From the NCBI RefSeq assembly GCF_016902445.1, contig NZ_JACSNX010000020.1, positions 1 through 51,227 on the forward strand: a stretch of 51,227 nt of DNA. The letters run 5' to 3'. The translations under genes and the position numbers were made by a program. Source of the stretch: Oscillibacter valericigenes (GTDB taxonomy: Bacteria; Bacillota; Clostridia; Oscillospirales; Oscillospiraceae). The notes below the pieces were generated by a model that did no database searches, was not told where the DNA came from, and was given only the letters and a program-made list of their open reading frames with translations. Below, piece by piece: positions 32,695 through 42,981 of this stretch (positions are counted from its first letter, which is position 1; each line of letters starts with the position of its first letter).

Positions 32695-32880
32695 TCAGGA
32701 TGTACAACTCCACCCGCCCCGTTTTGCCAGATCCAGCATTCCAACGCAGAATTTCTGCCACGGCTCCAATGTAATCAGTGATGGGTCGCCTTCCCGGATC
32801 CGCATGGTGCGCCGGATCTCCTTGGGGATCACCACCCGCCCCAGGTCGTCGATCCGCCGCACGATTCCAGTTGCCTTCAT
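32695..32880 (-). pseudogene. spoVT: spoVT 5' part, cut by the element
   Basis: A 61-codon frame. Residues 1-33 are the start of SpoVT (MKATGIVRRIDDLGRVVIPK, then EIRRTMRIREGDP); residues 34-61 are element sequence (SLITLEPWQKFCVGMLDLAK...) ending at a stop. The AbrB-type swapped-hairpin domain is broken before its last strand, so a functional DNA-binding dimer is unlikely. The ATG has AAAGGAG about 10 nt upstream, and a forespore-type promoter lies further up. SpoVT is a sigma-G-dependent regulator of late forespore genes and spore coat/germination properties in Bacillus. Confidence 0.92.
32766..32800. other. Right element end, attachment site (attR)
   Basis: Element arm CCAATGTAATCAGTGA (32766-32781), one base, core GGGTC (32783-32787), then spoVT sequence (32788-32800). 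The arm is the inverted partner (15/16) of the left arm. The TC at 32786-32787 is the predicted crossover dinucleotide. Confidence 0.85.
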
Positions 32881-32937
32881 ATCGAAAACTCTCCTTTGCC
32901 ATTGAGATTTTTGAGGATGATTCTGCCTGGCAAAAGC

Positions 32938-32966
32938 TAGTATCCGCAGGATTTGTTTGGCTATGC
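32938..32966 (-). promoter_or_regulatory. Sigma-G/sigma-F-like promoter of spoVT
   Basis: Read on the minus strand: GCATA (32966-32962), 17 bp, GATACTA (32944-32938). The forespore consensus is gHATR and CATnHTA, so only the first -10 base differs. The implied leader is about 50 nt. Agrees with sigma-G control of spoVT in Bacillus. Confidence 0.65.
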
Positions 32967-32994
32967 AGGACCGGCGGGTGGTTTCATTTGGCAA

Positions 32995-33345
32995 TCAGTC
33001 CGCCTCCGGCAGATACTCCTGCACCACCAGCCCGTCGGCGGACACCAGGTAGTTGGTGAGATAGGACATGTGGTCCCCGTCCACCAGCCAGGAGACCCGG
33101 TAGTTGTAGTAGTCCACGCCGTCTATGGTCACGGTCCCCTCGTACCCGTAGGACATGACATTGCCGGTGGCGGCATCCACGGTGCCCAGCTGTTCTTCCA
33201 GAATGGCGGCGCCCTCCTCCGGGGTGATGGAGAGGGAGGCGGCGATCTCTTCCTGCGGCACCTCCGTCTCCGGCGCGGAGCGGCCGCAGGCGGTGAGCAA
33301 CAGCAGAGCGGACAGGGCCGCACAGAGCACACACGAAATTTTCAT
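32995..33345 (-). CDS. Small lipoprotein with PepSY-like domain
   Basis: A 116-residue predicted lipoprotein: MKISCVLCAALSALLLLTAC signal with lipobox LTAC, then a mature part with SLSITPEEGAAILEEQLG and GVDYYNYRVSWLVDGD, a pattern of helix plus strands reminiscent of PepSY-like domains, ending in VVQEYLPEAD. Function unknown. The ATG at 33345 has AAAGGAAG about 9 nt upstream; the frame upstream of it is rejected. It precedes spoVT on the same strand, 114 bp away, with the spoVT promoter between. Confidence 0.75.
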   Translation of the reverse strand: MKISCVLCAALSALLLLTACGRSAPETEVPQEEIAASLSITPEEGAAILEEQLGTVDAATGNVMSYGYEGTVTIDGVDYYNYRVSWLVDGDHMSYLTNYLVSADGLVVQEYLPEAD

Positions 33346-33671
33346 GGGGACGCTTCCTTTCGCTTCCGCCTGCCGGGCGGAATGATCTCTTTCTGTTAAG
33401 ACGAGATCAAAAAGCCGAAAGTTCCTGGAAAAATCCTGGCTCTTCCCACAAAAACCGACAAACATTCTTGTGAAAATGCGGGAAAAATCTGGGAAATCCA
33501 ACCAATTTGCGGGACCCTTTTTCGACAGGACCATCCTTGACGGTATTTTGCCCAGGAAGTATAATAGAACCAATTCCATGTATATCCAGATCCGGCGCCG
33601 ACAGCGCCCGGAAAAAAGAAAACAAGGGAGCCTGCCGGCGCTCCGCGGCGGCAGGGAGAGGAGCTGCTGCC
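33346..33671. promoter_or_regulatory. Intergenic region with the glycogen operon promoter
   Basis: A near-ideal sigma-A promoter lies at 33537-33565: TTGACG, 17 bp, TATAAT. The leader to glgB is about 100 nt and includes the ribosome binding site (GAGAGGAG). The left part must also contain the promoter of the divergent lipoprotein gene. No gene is seen. Confidence 0.85.
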
Positions 33672-35590
33672 ATGGCAAAGCAAGGACAGGCGGACCGTTT
33701 CCATCAGGGAACGTTGACGGACGGCTGGCGCTGGTTCGGTGCCCATCCGGCCACCAGGCGGGGAAGGCCTGGCTGGACGTTCCGGGTGTGGGCGCCCCAT
33801 GCGGAGGCGGTGTCCGTCGTGGGCGATTTCAACGACTGGCAGGAGGGGGCGGCGCCCCTGACCCGCAAGGGGGAGATCTGGGAGGGATTCCTGCCGGACC
33901 TGCCGGTCTATACCTCCTATAAATATGCGGTCCGCGGGGCGGACGGTCAGGTCCGCCAGAAGGCGGACCCCTACGGCTTCCACACGGAGACCCGGCCGGC
34001 GACGGCCAGCAAGCTGTACGACATCAGCGGATTCAAGTGGACGGACGGCACTTTTCGGGAGAAAAAGGCCAAGCACCCAGTCTATACATCGCCGCTGAAT
34101 ATCTATGAGGTCCACCTGGGCTCCTGGCGCAAGCGGGACAACGGGGACTTCATCGACTATAAAGATCTGGCCCGGGAGCTGGCCGCCTACGTGAAGGACA
34201 TGGGCTACACCGCCATTGAGCTGCTGCCGGTGACGGAACACCCCCTGGACGACTCCTGGGGGTATCAGTGCACCGGATACTTCGCCCCCACCTCCCGGTT
34301 CGGGACGCCGAAGGACTTCATGTGGTTCGTGAATCACATGCACAAAAACGGCATCCTGGTGCTGCTGGACTGGGTGCCTGCCCACTTCTGCAAGGACATC
34401 CAGGGACTCTACGAGTTCGACGGCACCTGCTGCTACGAGTACAGCGACCCCAACAAGCGGGAGCACGCCGCCTGGGGCACCCGGGTCTTTGACTACGGCC
34501 GGCCGGAGGTGAAGAGCTTCCTGTTCTCCTCCGCCCGCTTCTGGCTGGAGGAGTACCACATCGACGGGCTGCGGGTGGACGCGGTGGCCTCCATGCTGTA
34601 CCTGGACTATGACCGCCAGGGCGGCGCCTGGACGCCGAACCAGTACGGCGGCCACGAGAACCTGGAGGCCATCGAATTCCTGCGGGAGCTGAATGCCATG
34701 GCCTTCCAGACGGACCCCGGCGTGCTGATGATCGCCGAGGAGTCCACGGCCTGGCCGCTGGTGACCCGTCCGCCGGACGTGGGGGGCCTGGGCTTCAACC
34801 TGAAGTGGAACATGGGCTGGATGAACGACATGTGCCACTACCTGAAGCTGGACCCCTTCTTCCGCCAGTACAACCACAAGGACATCACCTTCTCCATGAT
34901 GTACGCCTTTTCCGAGAATTTCGTGCTGCCCATCTCCCATGACGAGGTGGTCCACATGAAGGGCTCCATCGTGGGGAAGATGCCCGGCGACTACGACAAC
35001 CAGCTGCGGTGCCTGAAGGGCTTCTACGCCTATCTCCTGGCCCATCCGGGAAAGAAGCTGCTGTTCATGGGGGCGGAGCTGGGCCAGTGGCACGAGTGGG
35101 ACTCCAACGGCCAGCTGGACTGGTATCTGCTGGACCGGCCGGAGAACCAGAAGATCCACCGCTTCTTCCGGGAGATCAACGCCTTTTACAAGAAGACCCC
35201 CGCCCTGTGGGAGATCGACTTCGACTGGGAGGGTTTCGAGTGGCTGGTGCCGGACGACAACCACAACAATGTGGTGGTGTTTCTGCGGAAGGACCGGAAG
35301 GGCCGCGACCTCATGTGCGCGGTGAACTTCTCCCCCAACACCTACACGGACTATCGGATGGGCGTGCCGCCCCACAGGCGGTATGTCCCCGTGTTCAATA
35401 CCGACGACCCCGCATACGGCGGTGAAGGCTTCGGCGATAGCGGGGCGGTGGCGGTGGAGGCGGTGCCCTCCCACGGAAAGGAATACTCCGCCGCCATCCG
35501 GATCCCGGCCTTCGGCGCGGTCTTCCTGCGGGGCGAGGGGACGTTCCCAGGATCCAGGAAGAAACAACAGGCAAAGGAGTTGGAAAAGAA

Positions 35591-35594
<4 letters not shown>
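33672..35594 (+). CDS. glgB: 1,4-alpha-glucan branching enzyme
   Basis: A 640-residue GH13 enzyme that makes alpha-1,6 branches in glycogen. N-terminal CBM48 module ([20 protein letters not shown], about residues 35-115). The GH13 barrel includes [35 protein letters not shown] (nucleophile Asp), MIAEEST (acid/base Glu) and PISHDEVVH (transition-state stabiliser), then a C-terminal beta domain. The start at 33672 follows GAGAGGAG; the upstream extension lacks family similarity. First gene of a five-gene operon; overlaps glgC by ATGA. Confidence 0.95.
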
Positions 35595-36795
<1,201 letters not shown>

Positions 36796-36799
<4 letters not shown>

Positions 36800-37911
36800 A
36801 CGGCATGCACGGGATCATCTTTTCCTATGAAAAGCGCAACGACCTGCGGGAGCTGGGGGAGATCCGCTCCGCGTCGTCCATTCCCTTCGGCGGCCGGTAC
36901 CGGGCGGTGGACTTCGCCCTGTCCAATCTGGTGAACGCCGGCGTCACGGACGTGGGCGTGGTGCTCCACGGCCACTATCAGAGCCTGCTGGACCACCTGG
37001 GCACCGGCAAGGACTGGGACCTGTCCCGCAAGCGGGGCGGCCTGAAGATCCTGCCTCCCTTCGCCTACAAGCAGCACTGGGGCGAGGCGGCGGCCTTCCG
37101 GGGCAAGATGGAGGCTCTCGCGGGCGTCCGGTCCTACCTGCAGGAGATCCGCCGGGACTATGTGGCCCTGATGGACGGCGACCTGGTGGTGAACCTGCCC
37201 CTGTCCGACATCTATGACCAGCACATCAAGTCCGGGGCGGACATCACCGTGGTCTGCGGCAACGACAGCTTTGAGACGGAGAACGGCACCTATTTCGAGA
37301 TGGACAGCACCGGCCGCATCACGGACGTGCTGTACCACCTCCACCGGCCCCGGGGCTACCGGGGGCTGGAGGTGTACATCCTCTCCACCAAGCTGCTGCT
37401 GGACCTGGTGGACGAGTGCGCCACCCGGGACCAGTTCAGCCTGCGGCGGGACGTGCTCCAGGCCCGGAAGGACAGCCTGAAGCTCCAGAGCTACATCTGG
37501 GGCGGCTTCGCGGCTCAGATCCGGTCTGTTCAGGAGTATTACGACCGCAGCATGCAGCTGCTGGACCCGGCCATCCGGGCGGAGCTGTTCTGCGCGGAGC
37601 GGCCCATCCGGGCCAAGGCCACCGACAAGTCCTCCGCCTACATCGGGCCGGACGGCTACTGCGAGAATTCCCTGATCGCCGACGGCTGCAACATCGAGGG
37701 CGTGGTGGAGAACTCCATCCTCTTCCCCGGCGTGGTGGTGGAGAGCGGCGCGGTGGTGCGCAACTGTGTCCTGTTCAAGGAGACGGCAGTGCGCCGGAAC
37801 GCGGCGGTGTCCCATCTGATCGCGGACAAAAACGTGGAGGTCCTGCCGGACCGGACGCTGATGGGCCACAGTTCGTATCCCATCGTCCTTGCCAAGGGGA
37901 GCAAGGTCTGA
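36796..37911 (+). CDS. glgD: GlgD, regulatory partner of ADP-glucose pyrophosphorylase
   Basis: A 371-residue GlgC paralogue. It keeps the fold ([30 protein letters not shown], beta-helix with [16 protein letters not shown]) but lacks the N-terminal GGxGxRL nucleotide-binding loop, having [19 protein letters not shown] instead. This is the known GlgD pattern: a catalytically weak or inactive subunit that raises GlgC activity. Start overlaps the glgC stop (ATGA). About 150 bp separate it from glgA, with a separate ribosome binding site there. Confidence 0.93.
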
Positions 37912-38059
37912 ACTGCGGGGGAGAGCTTTCAGGAGACCGCGGGAGCGGCCGGGCCGGAGAGAGGACAGACGGCCCCCGTTCCCAGCCATACCGGGGGCAC
38001 CGGAAGGCGCCCCCACGTCCCGCCCGGCGGGACACGGGAACTGTGAAAGGAGAGGACTT

Positions 38060-39886
38060 ATGAAGATCTTATATGTGGCCAGCGAGGCGGTGCCTTTCTG
38101 CAAGACCGGGGGCCTTGCGGATGTGGCGGGTTCCCTGCCGGAGGCCCTTGCGGCCCAGGGCGCGGAGGTGGCGGTGGTGCTGCCCCTGTACCAGAAGGTG
38201 CGGGAGCGGTTCGGCAGCCAGCTGACCTTCGAGTGCTATGACTATGTGGACCTGGCCTGGCGCCACAGCTACTGCGGGCTGTTCTCCCTGGAGAAGGACG
38301 GCGTCACCTGGTATTTCCTGGACAACGAGCAGTACTTCAACCGCCCGGAGCTGTATGGCTATATGGACGACGGAGAGCGGTTCGGCTTCTTCTCCCGGGC
38401 CGTGGTGCGGATGCTGCCCCACTTCCGGTTCTGGCCGGACGTGCTCCACTGCAACGACTGGCAGACCGCCCTGGTGCCCATCTACCTGAAGGACGACGGC
38501 GTGCGGGAGGAGCGGTTCCGCAGCATCCGGACGGTGCTGTCCATCCATAACATCGAGTACCAGGGCCGCTATGGCCGGCAGACCCTGGGGGACCTGTTCG
38601 GCCTGGACCACGGCTGGGCGGACGACGGCACCATCCTGATGGACGGGGACGTGAATCTGCTGAAGGGCGCCATTTTGTGCGCCGATGCGGTGAACGCCGT
38701 CTCCCCCACTTACGCCAACGAGCTGAAGATGCCCTACTTTGCCCACCGGCTGGACGGCATCATGCGCCGCTGCGGCTACAAGCTGTCCGGCGTGCTCAAC
38801 GGCATCGACGTGAAGCGGTACGATCCCGCCACGGACAGCCACATCGCCGCCAATTACACCGCGGAGGATATGGCGGGCAAGCAGGCGGACAAGGCGGAGC
38901 TGCAGAAGCTCATGGGCCTGCGGCAGGAGCCCTATGTGCCCATCGTGGGCATCGTCAGCCGGCTGGTGAGCCACAAGGGCCTGGACCTGGTGTGCGAGGT
39001 GCTCCACGACATGATGGAGCTGCCCCTGCAGCTGGTGATCCTGGGCAAGGGCGACCGGAAGTACGAGGAGTTCTTCCAGTGGGCGGCCAACCAGTATCCC
39101 GGCCGCATGGCCGTGCGGCTGGACTACAACGAGGAGCTGTCCATGGCCATCTACGCCGGCGCGGACCTGTTCCTGATGCCCTCCCGCAGCGAGCCCTGCG
39201 GCCTGAGCCAGATGATCGCCATGCGGTACGGCACCGTGCCCATCGTCCGGGAGACCGGCGGACTGAAGGACACCGTCACCCCCTATGAGGCGTGGCGGGA
39301 TTCCGGCAACGGATTTACCTTTGCAAATTACGCCAGCAGTGATATGCTGTATGTGATCCGGGAGGCGGTGTACCTGTACAAGGACTATCCCGACGCCTTT
39401 GCCCGCCTGCGGGCCCGGGCCATGGCCTGCGATTTCAGCTGGGCCCGGAGCGCGGGGGAGTACCTGCACATCTACAGCGCCGTCACCGGCCAGCCCTGGC
39501 CGCCGGCAGGGGAGCCCGCACCGGCGAATGAGGCCGCACCGACAGAGGAGTCCGTACCGGCAGAGGAGACCGCGCCTGCGGCGGAACCCCCCGCTGCGGA
39601 GGAGGCAGCGCCGGAGGAAGCAGCCCCTGCGGAAGCGCCCGCAGAGGTGCCCGCTGAGGCAGCCGCCCCGGCGCAAGCGCCTGCCCGGGAGCCCGCACCG
39701 GCAGAGGCCCCGGCCGACGCGCCGGAGAAGAAGCCGGCCGCCGGAAAGCGGACGGCGGCCAGAAAGACGGCCGCCAAGAAGCCGGCCGCGAAAAAGACCG
39801 CGGCCAAGACCGGCAGGAAGACACCTGCCAAAAAACAGACCACTCCCAAGAAGGGGACTGCCGGGAAAGAGGACCCGGCGGAGTAA
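38060..39886 (+). CDS. glgA: Glycogen synthase with long acidic/basic C-terminal tail
   Basis: A 608-residue GT5 glycogen synthase adding glucose from ADP-glucose. The catalytic part (about residues 1-480) is standard: KTGGLADVAGSLP at the N-terminus, LHCNDWQTALVP, LSIHNIEYQGRYG, GIVSRLVSHKGLDL, and PSRSEPCGLSQM near the active site. Family members normally end there (about 475-480 residues). Here residues 483-608 add a Pro/Ala/Glu-rich acidic linker (about 75 residues) and then a Lys/Ala-rich stretch like histone H1 tails (KKPAAKKTAAK, 15 Lys and 3 Arg in about 50 residues). The start at 38060 has AAAGGAG. glgP follows after 8 bp. Confidence 0.95.
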   Translation: MKILYVASEAVPFCKTGGLADVAGSLPEALAAQGAEVAVVLPLYQKVRERFGSQLTFECYDYVDLAWRHSYCGLFSLEKDGVTWYFLDNEQYFNRPELYGYMDDGERFGFFSRAVVRMLPHFRFWPDVLHCNDWQTALVPIYLKDDGVREERFRSIRTVLSIHNIEYQGRYGRQTLGDLFGLDHGWADDGTILMDGDVNLLKGAILCADAVNAVSPTYANELKMPYFAHRLDGIMRRCGYKLSGVLNGIDVKRYDPATDSHIAANYTAEDMAGKQADKAELQKLMGLRQEPYVPIVGIVSRLVSHKGLDLVCEVLHDMMELPLQLVILGKGDRKYEEFFQWAANQYPGRMAVRLDYNEELSMAIYAGADLFLMPSRSEPCGLSQMIAMRYGTVPIVRETGGLKDTVTPYEAWRDSGNGFTFANYASSDMLYVIREAVYLYKDYPDAFARLRARAMACDFSWARSAGEYLHIYSAVTGQPWPPAGEPAPANEAAPTEESVPAEETAPAAEPPAAEEAAPEEAAPAEAPAEVPAEAAAPAQAPAREPAPAEAPADAPEKKPAAGKRTAARKTAAKKPAAKKTAAKTGRKTPAKKQTTPKKGTAGKEDPAE

Positions 39887-39894
39887 GGAGACAC

Positions 39895-42321
39895 ATGACA
39901 CCATTTACCACACAGACCCTGGAGAAAGCCCTGACCGCCAAGCTGATGGTCAGCTTCGGCAAGACGGCGGAGGAGGCCACGGACGGGGAGATGATGCGGG
40001 CCAGCGCCCTGGTCCTGCGGGACGTGATGGCCCTGCGGGAGGTGGAGACCCGCCAGAAGGTCCGCCATGACCACGCCCGGCAGGTCCACTACCTGTCCCT
40101 GGAGTTTCTGATGGGCCGCAGCCTGATGAAGAACGCCTACAACCTGGGGATCCTGCCCCAGCTGCGGGAGGCGCTGGAGAATATGGGCTTCAAGGCGGCG
40201 GACATCTTTGAGATCGAACCGGACGCCGCCCTGGGCAACGGCGGCCTGGGCCGTCTGGCCGCCTGCTATCTGGACTCCCTGACCACCCTGGAGATCCCCG
40301 CCACCGGCTACTCCATCTGCTACGAGCTGGGCATCTTCAAGCAGAAGATCGTGGAGGGCCAGCAGGTGGAGCTGCCGGACAACTGGAAGGACCTGGGCGC
40401 CGCCTGGCTGATGCCCAAGCCCGCCGAGACCCAGGAGGTCCGCTTCGGCGGCACGGTGCGGGAGTTCTGGGACAACGGCCACCTGCACATCGTCAACGAG
40501 GATGCCACCGTGGTCCAGGCCGTGCCCTGCGACATGGAGATCGCCGGCTACGGCACGGAGCACGTGAACGTTCTGCGGCTGTGGGACGCCCGGTCCACCC
40601 AGCCGGTGGACATGTCCCTCTTCTCCAGGGGCGAGTATCTGAAGGCTGCGGAGGACGAGGCCATGGCGGAGACCATCGCCAAGGTCCTCTACCCGGAGGA
40701 CAACCATCTGGAGGGCAAGTCCCTGCGCCTGAAGCAGCAGTATTTCTTCGTGTCCGCCACCATCCAGTCCATTGCCGCCAAGCACACGGAGCTGTACGGC
40801 ACCATGAAGAACTTCCATGAGAAGAACGTCATCCAGATCAACGACACCCATCCGGCCCTGGTGATCCCGGAGCTGATGCGGATCCTGATCGACGACGCCG
40901 GTATGGACTGGGACGAGGCGTGGGAGATCACCACCAAGTCCGTGGCCTACACCAACCACACCGTCCTGGCGGAGGCGCTGGAGCGCTGGCCCCAGAACCT
41001 GTTCGAGCACTTCCTGCCCCGGATCTGGCAGATCACCCTGGAGATCTCCCGCCGCTGGCAGAAAAAGGTGGAGGACTTCTACCACGATCCCAAGAAAACG
41101 GAGAAGATGGCCATCGTCTGGGGCGGCCAGGTCCGCATGGCCAACCTCTGCATCGCCGGCGGCATGGCGGTCAACGGCGTCAGCGGACTCCACTCCGAGA
41201 TCCTGAAGAAGGATGTCTTCAAAGAGGCCTACGGCATGGAGCCCTGGAAGTTCCAGAACGTCACCAACGGCATCGACCACCGCCGCTGGCTCAGCGAGAT
41301 CAACCCCGGCCTGGATGGCCTGATCCGGGACCTGACCGGCGGTGACGACTATCTGCTGCGCCCCCAGGCCTTGAAGAAACTGGACGACTACGCCGACGAC
41401 GCCTCGGTCCTGGAGACGCTGGGCGCCATCAAGCGGGCCAACAAGGAGTCCTTTACCGCCTACGCCAAAAAGACAAGGGGCGTGGAGCTGAATCCGGACG
41501 CCATCTTCGACGTGCAGGTGAAGCGGCTCCACGAGTACAAGCGGCAGCTTTTGAACGTGCTGCACATCATCGCCCTGTACCAGAAGCTGCAGGATGACCC
41601 CAATGCTATCACCCAGCCCCACACGTTCCTGTTCGGCGCCAAGGCGGCGCCGGGGTATGCGGTGGCCAAGCGGATTATCCGCCTCATCAACTCCCTGGCG
41701 GACCAGATCGACCACGACCCCATCTGCAAGGATAAGCTCCAGGTGGTGTTCCTGGAGAACTACCGGGTCTCCCTGGCGGAGCAGCTGATGCCCGCCAGCG
41801 AGGTGAGCCAGCAGATCTCCACCGCCGGCAAGGAGGCCAGCGGCACCGGCAACATGAAGTTCATGATGAACGGCGCCCTGACCGTGGGCACCCTGGACGG
41901 GGCCAACGTGGAGATGCACGACCTGCTGGGGGACGAGAACATGTTCCTCTTCGGCCTGCGGGCCGACGAGGTGGAGCAGCTGAAGCGGGAGGGCTATGTG
42001 CCCCAGCGGCTGTACAACCGGGACCCGGTGCTCCACCGGTGTCTGGACGCCCTGCGCAGCGGCTTCCGGGACGGTGTCCACTACGACGACCTGTACCAGC
42101 GGCTGCTGTTCGGCGCCGGCGGCAGCCCGGCGGACGAGTACTTCCTGCTGGCGGACTTTGCAGCCTACTGCCAGGCGGAGCAGCGCATGGTGGAGACATA
42201 CCGGGACCAGACTGTCTGGAACCGCATGAGCCTCCACAACATCGCCCGCAGCGGCGTGTTCGCCGCCGACCGGGCCGTGGCGGAGTACGCCGACCACATC
42301 TGGCACGTGCCCCACAAGTGA
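39895..42321 (+). CDS. glgP: Glycogen/starch phosphorylase
   Basis: An 808-residue GT35 phosphorylase releasing glucose-1-phosphate from glycogen. Seen: YLSLEFLMGRSL near the N-terminus, GNGGLGRLAACYLDSL, NDTHPALVIPELMR, VTNGIDHRRWL, and the pyridoxal-phosphate signature EASGTGNMKFMMNGALTVG with its Schiff-base Lys. Length is normal. AAGGAG precedes the ATG, 8 bp after glgA. Synthesis and breakdown genes in one operon suggest glycogen turnover is set by enzyme regulation rather than by transcription. A strong terminator follows. Confidence 0.95.
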   Translation: MTPFTTQTLEKALTAKLMVSFGKTAEEATDGEMMRASALVLRDVMALREVETRQKVRHDHARQVHYLSLEFLMGRSLMKNAYNLGILPQLREALENMGFKAADIFEIEPDAALGNGGLGRLAACYLDSLTTLEIPATGYSICYELGIFKQKIVEGQQVELPDNWKDLGAAWLMPKPAETQEVRFGGTVREFWDNGHLHIVNEDATVVQAVPCDMEIAGYGTEHVNVLRLWDARSTQPVDMSLFSRGEYLKAAEDEAMAETIAKVLYPEDNHLEGKSLRLKQQYFFVSATIQSIAAKHTELYGTMKNFHEKNVIQINDTHPALVIPELMRILIDDAGMDWDEAWEITTKSVAYTNHTVLAEALERWPQNLFEHFLPRIWQITLEISRRWQKKVEDFYHDPKKTEKMAIVWGGQVRMANLCIAGGMAVNGVSGLHSEILKKDVFKEAYGMEPWKFQNVTNGIDHRRWLSEINPGLDGLIRDLTGGDDYLLRPQALKKLDDYADDASVLETLGAIKRANKESFTAYAKKTRGVELNPDAIFDVQVKRLHEYKRQLLNVLHIIALYQKLQDDPNAITQPHTFLFGAKAAPGYAVAKRIIRLINSLADQIDHDPICKDKLQVVFLENYRVSLAEQLMPASEVSQQISTAGKEASGTGNMKFMMNGALTVGTLDGANVEMHDLLGDENMFLFGLRADEVEQLKREGYVPQRLYNRDPVLHRCLDALRSGFRDGVHYDDLYQRLLFGAGGSPADEYFLLADFAAYCQAEQRMVETYRDQTVWNRMSLHNIARSGVFAADRAVAEYADHIWHVPHK

Positions 42322-42332
42322 TCCTGAGACTG

Positions 42333-42375
42333 ACGCCCCGGGAGCGGCTGGACTGCTGCTCCCGGGGCGTTTTTT
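42333..42375 (+). terminator. Terminator of the glycogen operon
   Basis: A 13-bp stem ACGCCCCGGGAGC (42333-42345/42358-42370) with a 12-nt loop, then TTTTTT. Confidence 0.9.
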
Positions 42376-42501
42376 CGGACGCCGGTCCCCGCCGGCGCAA
42401 AAAAATCTGCATCCTGTGAGATATTTTGCCCCGCTGGGGGATATTCCTGTCAGAAAGGCCTTTCCGGGCGGCGGCGCCGCCCATCCCGACAGTGAGGTGT
42501 G

Positions 42502-42981
42502 ATGAGATTGACGGACACGGAGTTTGAGACGGCGGTAGGGCGATACGGCGACACGGTCTTCCGGCTGGCGTACAGCTATCTGAAAAACTGCGCCGACGCG
42601 GAGGACGTGATGCAGGAGACGCTGCTGAAGCTCTATCTGGCACGCAAGCCCTTCCAGTCGCCGGAGCATGAACGGCACTGGGTGGTCCGGGTGGCGGTGA
42701 ACGAGTGCAAAAAGCTCCTCCGCTCTCCCTGGCGGCGGAGGACCGGCCCCCTGGAGGAGGCCGGAGAGCCGGCCTTCGACACGCCGGAGCAGAGCGAGCT
42801 CTTCCGGCAGGTCATGGCCCTGCCGCCCAAGTACCGGGCCGCGGTGTATCTCTACTATTACGAGGGCTGCTCCGTGCAGGAGACTGCGGCGGCCATGGGC
42901 GCCAATCCCTCCACCGTGCAGACCTGGCTCATGCGGGCCAGGGGGAAACTGAAACTGATCTTACAGGAGGCAGAGCCATGA
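42502..42981 (+). CDS. ECF-type RNA polymerase sigma factor
   Basis: A 159-residue sigma-70 family ECF protein. Region 2 is about residues 10-72 (YGDTVFRLAYSYLKNCADAE, DVMQETLLKLYL) and region 4 about 103-152 (LPPKYRAAVYLYYYEGCSVQ, ETAAAMGANPSTVQTWLMRA). An in-frame GTG immediately upstream is an alternative start. It overlaps the next gene by ATGA; that gene encodes a membrane protein likely to be its anti-sigma partner, so the pair probably senses envelope conditions. Target genes cannot be told from the window. Confidence 0.9.
   Translation: MRLTDTEFETAVGRYGDTVFRLAYSYLKNCADAEDVMQETLLKLYLARKPFQSPEHERHWVVRVAVNECKKLLRSPWRRRTGPLEEAGEPAFDTPEQSELFRQVMALPPKYRAAVYLYYYEGCSVQETAAAMGANPSTVQTWLMRARGKLKLILQEAEP

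Larger units (their letters stand above)
16071..32787. mobile_element. Integrative mobilizable element in spoVT carrying a defence operon
   Basis: About 16.7 kb between the two spoVT fragments. Left end: recombinase operon. Middle: mobilisation genes (MobL relaxase, MobC, nested membrane protein), RepA-like ATPase and a DUF6076 gene. Right: Type III-like restriction-modification genes with Abi_alpha and DUF4365 genes, then BRO-N. No conjugative type IV secretion genes are seen, so transfer would need a helper. Boundaries are set by the break in SpoVT homology, inverted arms at both ends and a shared GGGTC core. The base composition is patchier and more AT-rich in the cargo than in flanking genes. 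Confidence 0.92.

Noticed and set aside
16071..32787. Self-transmissible conjugative element
   Set aside because: No VirB4, coupling protein or other type IV secretion genes are visible between the ends.
32537..32902. N-terminal extension of the BRO-N gene upstream of 32536
   Set aside because: It reads spoVT in the wrong frame and crosses the attachment site; a good ribosome binding site supports the start at 32536.
39472..42678. Antisense open frame of 1068 codons over glgP and glgA
   Set aside because: GC-rich codon bias leaves the opposite strand open; the translation is His/Leu/Val-rich with no domain, and glgP/glgA on the plus strand are unmistakable.
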